DNA from: Flavobacterium sp. HSC-32F16
GTDB lineage: Bacteria; Bacteroidota; Bacteroidia; Flavobacteriales; Flavobacteriaceae
Reading direction: 5' to 3'
Length of the DNA: 64,000 bases
Assembly: GCF_024171645.1 (NCBI RefSeq)
Contig: NZ_JALKAC010000001.1
Coordinates: forward strand, 434,001-498,000
Part shown: positions 58,768 through 64,000 of the stretch, one piece after another
Position numbering within the stretch: position 1 is the first letter of the stretch
Layout: every line of letters starts with the position of its first letter
The notes under the pieces: model-generated
The model's input: the letters and a program-made list of their open reading frames with translations, nothing else
What the model was told of the DNA's origin: nothing
Databases searched by the model: none
Position numbers and translations under genes: made by a program

Positions 58768-59289
58768 CTACAAACTTGCTTTAACTTCACCGCAAGTCAG
58801 CATATTTTTTGGATAGTAAGGATTTTTAATTTCCTTACTGTCACTTGTCCACACAGCGCCCGTCATTGGGCATACTTGTAGATATAATGTCGCATCAGCT
58901 GCTTTGAATTTAGCTGCCAGGTCCCAATATTTAACAGAAAGGGATTCGAAAATTTTACGCTGCTTATTGATGTTTTTAATTGATGCCATTTCAGCCGCAA
59001 AATTCATAATTGCTGTTCTGGTTGTTGTGGCCGCATTCATTTGTTCCAAAGTCAACTTTTTGAATTTGAAGTTCTTTAAAGAATTCTTTAAGGCATCGGC
59101 ATTTTTAACTACACCAAGGCTGTCTGAAACGATAAGACTATTTTTTAAAGCCAGATACTTTTTTGTGATTTCTTTTTTCTGTGCTTCTCTTTTTTCTACC
59201 AAGTCCGGCGTTACTTCTTCTTTTGATGTTACTTGAGCTTGTGCAAAAGTGCCTAAGAAAATGAATGTAAGAATTACTAATTTTTTCAT
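58768..59289 (-). CDS. Secreted DUF3347-like protein
   Basis: The 173-residue protein has a signal peptide (cleavage near AQAQ) and a helical domain ending in a conserved Cys-containing segment, LYLQVCPMTGAVWTSDSKEI then NPYYPKNMLTCGEV. This matches the DUF3347 pattern (CPM...W.S....I.NPYY...M..CG.V) found near efflux and metal-handling genes. The two cysteines may bind a metal. Its start overlaps the metalloprotease stop by 4 bp, making it the distal gene of a SusC/SusD/protease operon. Confidence 0.8.
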   Translation of the reverse strand: MKKLVILTFIFLGTFAQAQVTSKEEVTPDLVEKREAQKKEITKKYLALKNSLIVSDSLGVVKNADALKNSLKNFKFKKLTLEQMNAATTTRTAIMNFAAEMASIKNINKQRKIFESLSVKYWDLAAKFKAADATLYLQVCPMTGAVWTSDSKEIKNPYYPKNMLTCGEVKASL

Positions 59290-61721
59290 ATTGCTGCTTT
59301 GTCTAATTTTGTAATGATTTTATCTATTTCTGTCAAAATACTCTCGAAATGTTCTTTATTAAATCCAGTTGAAGCATTCATTAATTTTGTAACTTCAGTT
59401 TTTACTTTCGTCAGATGTTGTTTTCCGTACAATCTTACGTCACTTCGTTGTGCTGCACTTAAAGCTTTTCCGGGTTCTGTTTCTTTTGGCAATAACAGCA
59501 TTCCCAGTTTCTCAATATAACCGCGCTGTAAACTTCTTCGGTAATAATCTTGCTTTTCATTACCACTTAATTTTACCCAAACCGTTTGCTGTAAATCGTT
59601 TAAGAATTCAGGAACGGTATACGCTCCTTCAAATTGTATGGCTTTCTGGCTGATGTTGTAAAGCATTCCTGAACTCAAAAGCATATTTAAAACCTGATTT
59701 TGCTGATCTGATATTTGATCGGCTGTTTTTAAAGGAATAAGCTGCTCAATTTCCTGCGGATATAACCATAAAGGTGCTGTAAACAATTGTCTGCCTACAT
59801 AATCGATTGATGCTTTTATTTTGGCTTTTGGAATTGGCTGATATACTGCGCCTTTTTCATCAACGGTTCTTTTTGTTACGTAGTTATTACCAATATTTTT
59901 AAGTACATGATACAAATAGCGGCTATATTGCGATACAACTGCTTTATGCATATCAGATAGATTATCGTAAGCATCGTTTGGCTGATAGGTCCACTGAATA
60001 AGATTTGGCACTACTCGCTTCAAGTTTTTAATACCGTAATCACTTGCCAAAACTGAATCATCTCCCAAATCTTCTGACTGACTGCGGGGATCTTCGTCTT
60101 TTCCTTCGCCTCCAAACCATAATTTAGGATTTGCCGTTAGACTTTCGGTTGTCAGTTTAGCCAGAATATTTTCTTCTTCAAACTCATCTTTAGCGTTTGG
60201 ATAATATTCGTAACCCCATTTTACAGCCCATTTGTCGTACATTCCAATACGCGGATAAATTCCCTGCGGGCTAATATTGTCTTCCGGTTGTGCTACATAA
60301 TTAAAACGGGCATAATCCATGATAGAAACGGTATGGCCATTTTCTTCGACCCATTTTTTATCGCGAAGTTTTTCTACAGGAGTAGCGCTGCTGGCTCCCA
60401 TATTATGACGTAAACCAATTGTATGTCCAATTTCATGCGAAGAAACAAATCGAATTAATTGTCCCATCAATTCATCATCCAAATGCATTTTTCTTGCTCT
60501 TGCATCTAAAGGTCCAGCCTGAATCATGTACCATCTTTGTACTAATTTCATCACATTATGATACCAGCCTACGTGGCTTTCCATGATTTCACCGCTTCTT
60601 GGATCGCTGATTCTCGGTCCATAGGCATTTGGAGTTTCAGATGCTAAATAGCGTACTACAGAATATCTTGCATCTTCCAGACTCATTGTTTTATCATCTT
60701 CCGGCCATTCTTTACCAACAATCGCATTTTTAAAACCAGCTGCTTCAAAAGCTTTCTGCCAGTCGTTGATTCCTGCAATTAAATACGGTCTCCATTTTTT
60801 TGGAGTTGCCGGATCGATGTAATAGACGATTTGTTTTTTGGGTTCAACCAATTCGCCTTTTAGATATTTTTTAATATCCTTATCTTTAGGCTCTAAACGA
60901 TAACGCTGTACAATAAATTTTTTCTGGGCGCTTTGTTCATCATCATCAAACAAAACATATTTATTGGCGAAATATCCTACTCTTTCGTCAAAAAAGCGTT
61001 TGCGCATTGGTATTTTTGGCAATAATACAATAGACGTATTTAATCGTAATGTTATGCTTCCGCTGCTTGCTGTAGAACTTGTATAAGTTTTTGTGGTTTT
61101 TACTTCAATATTGATTGGATAAGTATCTATAGCTTCAATAAAAGATTTATCATCAGCCAGAGAACTTAACTTTTTCTCTGTTTTTTCTTTGCTTTCTATA
61201 GAAAACATGGCGTTTTCTTTCTTAAAAACATCGGTTACATCAATAACTACATTTCCGTTATCGGGATTAGTTGTTTTGATTGGAAAAGCGGCAACAATTG
61301 GATTTTCGTTGCTTCCCGCCAATGCTTTAGCCAGCATCGAATCGGCAGAACGAACGTCTTGTCTGTACTGTAGTGACCTTAAAAAGACGGTATTGTTTGT
61401 TCCTTTTTCAAAATAAATAGTCTGTTCATTGGCTTTTTCACCGCCAAAAATTCCCATTCCTTCAGGAGTTGAAAGATATCGGGTTACAACCAGCATATAG
61501 CGATTAAATAAACTATCCGGAATTTGAAAGTAATATTTAGTATCGACCTGACTTACCGTAAAAAGACCTGATTTGCTTTTGGCTTTATCAGTAATTACTT
61601 TGTTGTAAGCCTGCATACCTTTTGGCTGTGTACTGGTACTGTCGGCTTTTTTTTCGGGAGTTTGAGCAAAACCATGCTGTCCGGCAGACAGCATGATTAG
61701 TAAAATAAGTAACTTCTTCAT
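59286..61721 (-). CDS. Secreted zinc-dependent metalloprotease (DUF5117/DUF5118 type)
   Basis: The 811-residue protein has a signal peptide (cleavage near GFAQ) and a metzincin-type catalytic site: VSSHEIGHTIGLRHNMGAS gives HExxHxxGxxH near residues 432-442, with Met-turn SIMDYARFNYVAQ. N-terminal domains (about 40-300, FTVSQVDTKYYFQIPDSLFNRYMLVVTRY) correspond to DUF5118/DUF5117. It should cleave peptide bonds outside the cytoplasm. It lies 5 bp after the SusD-like gene and overlaps the DUF3347-like gene by 4 bp. The set looks like a protein- or peptide-utilisation locus. Confidence 0.92.
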   Translation of the reverse strand: MKKLLILLIMLSAGQHGFAQTPEKKADSTSTQPKGMQAYNKVITDKAKSKSGLFTVSQVDTKYYFQIPDSLFNRYMLVVTRYLSTPEGMGIFGGEKANEQTIYFEKGTNNTVFLRSLQYRQDVRSADSMLAKALAGSNENPIVAAFPIKTTNPDNGNVVIDVTDVFKKENAMFSIESKEKTEKKLSSLADDKSFIEAIDTYPINIEVKTTKTYTSSTASSGSITLRLNTSIVLLPKIPMRKRFFDERVGYFANKYVLFDDDEQSAQKKFIVQRYRLEPKDKDIKKYLKGELVEPKKQIVYYIDPATPKKWRPYLIAGINDWQKAFEAAGFKNAIVGKEWPEDDKTMSLEDARYSVVRYLASETPNAYGPRISDPRSGEIMESHVGWYHNVMKLVQRWYMIQAGPLDARARKMHLDDELMGQLIRFVSSHEIGHTIGLRHNMGASSATPVEKLRDKKWVEENGHTVSIMDYARFNYVAQPEDNISPQGIYPRIGMYDKWAVKWGYEYYPNAKDEFEEENILAKLTTESLTANPKLWFGGEGKDEDPRSQSEDLGDDSVLASDYGIKNLKRVVPNLIQWTYQPNDAYDNLSDMHKAVVSQYSRYLYHVLKNIGNNYVTKRTVDEKGAVYQPIPKAKIKASIDYVGRQLFTAPLWLYPQEIEQLIPLKTADQISDQQNQVLNMLLSSGMLYNISQKAIQFEGAYTVPEFLNDLQQTVWVKLSGNEKQDYYRRSLQRGYIEKLGMLLLPKETEPGKALSAAQRSDVRLYGKQHLTKVKTEVTKLMNASTGFNKEHFESILTEIDKIITKLDKAAI

Positions 61722-61726
61722 CTAAA

Positions 61727-63151
61727 TTAAAATGGGACTTTCTCGTCTGTGTTTAATGTCAATTTTGGGTTTTTCTGCAAGGCAGTTAAAGGAAACGGTA
61801 TAATATACAATCTTGAATTGGGTTGTAAAGTATACGTTTTTTGAGGAACCGTTTTGTTTACTAATGGAAATACTCTTGTAACCGTTTTGGCAAATTCAGT
61901 TTCTGTGTTTAATCTCTTTAAATCAAAGAAACGGTTAAATCCTAAAAGCAGTTCTTTTCTGCGTTCGTTGATTACCAATTCCATTGTTTCTTTTCTTGTA
62001 GCAGGAACCGTGAAGTTTACAGTACCAGATAAAATACGTTTTGCTCTCAATGTATTTAAAACCGTAACAGCTTCATTAAACTTATTATCTCTGGCATAAC
62101 ATTCTGCCAGAATTAAATATACTTCTGTCGTTTTCATCCCCACGGTAGGATAGAAAAATCTGGTGTATTGTGTTCCCCAATATGCTGTATTTGAACCCTG
62201 ATCTAAATTAGTTGTACTAGTCGAGTTGAAAAACAAATTAAAACGTGCATCATTAGTGCCAAATAAAGTTCTCAATTCCGGACTGATAACATAAAGCTGG
62301 CCGAAGTTCATTTCGTTATAACCTGTCATGTACATGTAACTCAATACTTCTATATTATTTGCTGCCGGCACTGCAACTGCAGTTGGTCCGCCTTGTTTGC
62401 TGTAAGCTACCATATCAAAAATTTGATTGTTGTAGCTTAATGATTTTTCTGCTGCTTCCTGAGCTTGTGCAATTTCTCTTTTAAATAAATGCACTTTAGC
62501 TTTAAAAGCATAAGCAAATGCTAATGACGGATGATAAACATCTAACGGTTTTTCCTGAAGATATGGCAGCGCTTGTTCAATATCTTTTTGAATAAAATCA
62601 TAAACCTGTGCCACGGTAGATTTTGAAGGCTGTGCTTCTAAATCAAATTTATCCATGATACAAACACCGCCATCAGTTGCTGCAGTCTGCGGATCATATC
62701 CTTTTGCGTAAGTGTTTACTAACAAAAAATGATCGTAAGCTCTGTAAATTTGGGCTTCGGCTTTTGCTAATTGTTTTGTATTCCCATCCCCTTTACTGTT
62801 ATCTACTAATGAAATAATTGTATTCCATCTGTTGATATAATTATAAGCCTGATTGTAAAAACTAGAACCTGTTAATAACGAAACCCTGTCGACACTTTCA
62901 TCAAAAGTAAAATTAAGAATATCGATGTTTGGCGTTCTTCCTATTACGTTGGCTTCTCTCATCCATTGATCGTCTGACAGGTATTGAAAGTTATTGATTG
63001 GATAACCGCGCCCAGGCAAAGAAACCATTTCATGAAACTGATCGGCTGTTTCGACTACTAAAGATCCTTTTGGTGTTATGTCTGTATATTCTTCACAAGA
63101 TGTTACTGAAAACATCATTACTGACAGAATTGAAATATATAAATGTTTCAT
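61727..63151 (-). CDS. SusD/RagB-family nutrient-binding lipoprotein
   Basis: The 474-residue lipoprotein has a signal ending VTSC (Cys19) followed by EEYTDITPKGSLV, the standard SusD start. Helical TPR-like segments follow (AEAQIYRAYDHFLLVNTYAKGY; KTTEVYLILAECYARDNKFNEAVTVLNTLRAKR), and near the C-terminus come ERRKELLLGFNRFFDLKRL and LYIIPFPLTALQKNPKLT. SusD proteins cap the SusC transporter and bind the ligand. It lies 3 bp after the SusC stop. The metalloprotease downstream suggests peptides rather than glycans as cargo. Confidence 0.95.
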   Translation of the reverse strand: MKHLYISILSVMMFSVTSCEEYTDITPKGSLVVETADQFHEMVSLPGRGYPINNFQYLSDDQWMREANVIGRTPNIDILNFTFDESVDRVSLLTGSSFYNQAYNYINRWNTIISLVDNSKGDGNTKQLAKAEAQIYRAYDHFLLVNTYAKGYDPQTAATDGGVCIMDKFDLEAQPSKSTVAQVYDFIQKDIEQALPYLQEKPLDVYHPSLAFAYAFKAKVHLFKREIAQAQEAAEKSLSYNNQIFDMVAYSKQGGPTAVAVPAANNIEVLSYMYMTGYNEMNFGQLYVISPELRTLFGTNDARFNLFFNSTSTTNLDQGSNTAYWGTQYTRFFYPTVGMKTTEVYLILAECYARDNKFNEAVTVLNTLRAKRILSGTVNFTVPATRKETMELVINERRKELLLGFNRFFDLKRLNTETEFAKTVTRVFPLVNKTVPQKTYTLQPNSRLYIIPFPLTALQKNPKLTLNTDEKVPF

Positions 63152-63154
63152 AAT

Positions 63155-64000
63155 TTAAAGAGTAAGATTAAAGCCAAATAAATACGTTTTTGGCAATGGC
63201 AAATTACGTGTAGCTGAATTGGCAGAATAAACCTCAGGGTCAATACGATTTCCTGCAGCACTCCAATACCAGATATTATTCATCTGAAAAGTAAACTTAG
63301 CCGAAGAAATATTCATTTTAGAGGCAAACGTTTTGGGTAAATTATAAGCTAATGAAATGTTTCTAAGTTTGATGTAATCACCATCTACAACATTTATATC
63401 TGAGTTTCTCCATTGACTGCTCATGTTTACAGCATAGTTTCTAACACTTTCATCATAATCGACATACAAACGTGTATTTCCATTAGGATTTGCATCTGTA
63501 TAACGATCTGCAATACCAGAAAGGTTTACAGCATCTGTACCTGTATCCAGAACTTCTTTTCTCATTACATTTCCGCCTGAGAAAACAAATAATAAATTCA
63601 AATCAAATTGTTTATATGAAAATCGCTGCGATAACGAACCTGAGTATGTAGGTGTTAAACTTCCCATATTTACCAGCGCTTTAGGGGTATTAATTGTTTT
63701 AATAGAACTTGATACCGGAACGCCATTTGCATCAAAAGTGACTGCAGGATTTCCGTTTTCATCTAAAACATAAGGATATCCGTTAACTGTTCCACCGTAT
63801 TTGTAAGCGTATAAACTATTATAAGTTTCTCCTATTAAGAAATAATTTAATGGCGAACTTACATAAGAAGCTGCTGACGATTCTGCTCTTGTAATTTTCT
63901 CAACAGTTGTTCTGTTAAAGGCTAAAATTACATTAGAACCAATACGGAAACTTCCGTTATTGTACCAATCTGAACCAACGCTGAATTCGACTCCTTTGTT
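63155..64000 (-). CDS. SusC/RagA-family TonB-dependent transporter, 3' part (cut by window edge)
   Basis: The frame runs from the stop at 63155 to the window end at 64000 without interruption, about 281 residues of the C-terminal barrel. Markers are NKGVEFSVGSDWYNNGSFRI, ALVNMGSLTPTYSGSLSQRF, FDLNLLFVFSGGNVMR, YIKLRNISLAYNLPK, RIDPEVYSANSATRNLPLP and TYLFGFNLTL, all typical of the SusC end. The ATG at 63667 is internal, not the start. The 5' end, signal peptide and plug lie beyond the window. With SusD, the protease and the DUF3347-like gene it forms one minus-strand operon. Confidence 0.93.
   Translation of the reverse strand, partial: NKGVEFSVGSDWYNNGSFRIGSNVILAFNRTTVEKITRAESSAASYVSSPLNYFLIGETYNSLYAYKYGGTVNGYPYVLDENGNPAVTFDANGVPVSSSIKTINTPKALVNMGSLTPTYSGSLSQRFSYKQFDLNLLFVFSGGNVMRKEVLDTGTDAVNLSGIADRYTDANPNGNTRLYVDYDESVRNYAVNMSSQWRNSDINVVDGDYIKLRNISLAYNLPKTFASKMNISSAKFTFQMNNIWYWSAAGNRIDPEVYSANSATRNLPLPKTYLFGFNLTL

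Noticed and set aside
63155..63667. 170-residue stand-alone gene
   Set aside because: The frame continues uninterrupted to the window edge and encodes a SusC barrel; the ATG at 63667 is internal.

Overview
This is an AT-rich, gene-dense chromosomal segment from a member of the Bacteroidota, most likely Flavobacterium or a close relative. The reasons are the TonB-dependent receptors with carboxypeptidase-like plug extensions, a SusC/SusD pair, a FecI/FecR/TonB-receptor set, the near absence of Shine-Dalgarno sequences, several TAnnTTTG-type -7 promoter boxes, and dispersed palindromic repeats of a kind I remember from flavobacterial genomes. No rRNA, tRNA, CRISPR array, transposase or prophage was seen.

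Layout. 0-10.2 kb: a large CheB/CheR/PAS/kinase hybrid with three degenerate active-site positions, then an oxidative-stress block (large catalase, YciE-like ferritin-fold protein, two tiny charged proteins, and an AraC regulator followed by an RclC-like membrane protein and an AhpD-like peroxidase). 10.2-10.6 kb: back-to-back 3' relics of an HxlR regulator and an NTF2-like protein, as if a deletion removed both 5' ends. 10.8-14.4 kb: a two-component pair (HisKA_2-type kinase and sigma-54-type regulator). 14.4-22.2 kb: an inverted-repeat element, a 20-bp palindrome, and a mostly exported catabolic-looking cluster (two alpha/beta hydrolases, amidohydrolase, a metallo-beta-lactamase-fold protein with altered metal ligands, alginate-export-type porin, Tat-exported deacetylase). 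22.5-30.8 kb: TonB receptor plus DUF4374 lipoprotein, an OmpR-type two-component system, and a divergent porin/Dabb/cupin operon with four helically phased TTCTA repeats at its promoter. 30.9-41.8 kb: DUF763 and alkyladenine glycosylase, an LLM oxidoreductase, a Sir2 deacetylase, a NorC/NorB-like pair with unusual ligands, a Tat alkaline phosphatase, and an AstE-like deacylase.

41.9-42.8 kb holds the most striking regulatory region. A good promoter is followed by two successive Ile-rich leader peptides, each followed by a terminator, upstream of an isolated acetolactate synthase regulatory subunit (IlvN/IlvH) with no catalytic partner nearby. 42.9-50.5 kb is an ECF-sigma regulon readable from sequence: GTAGGGTAA-N13-TGTTTTA occurs three times, before the FecR/TonB receptor operon, before the OB-fold/DUF5777/cytochrome c/YceI operon, and, on the minus strand, before a repeat-containing lipoprotein. 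The minus-strand copy overlaps the expected -33 zone of the sigma gene, suggesting a feedback circuit.

51.7-54.6 kb resembles the MhqD/MhqO quinone-detoxification set of Firmicutes. Two of its promoters share an operator-like palindrome with identical 37-bp spacing to the -7 box. The window ends with a GAPDH, aconitase A, and a minus-strand SusC (cut by the window edge)/SusD/zinc metalloprotease/DUF3347-like operon. All functional names come from motif recognition and remembered family knowledge; no database search was made.
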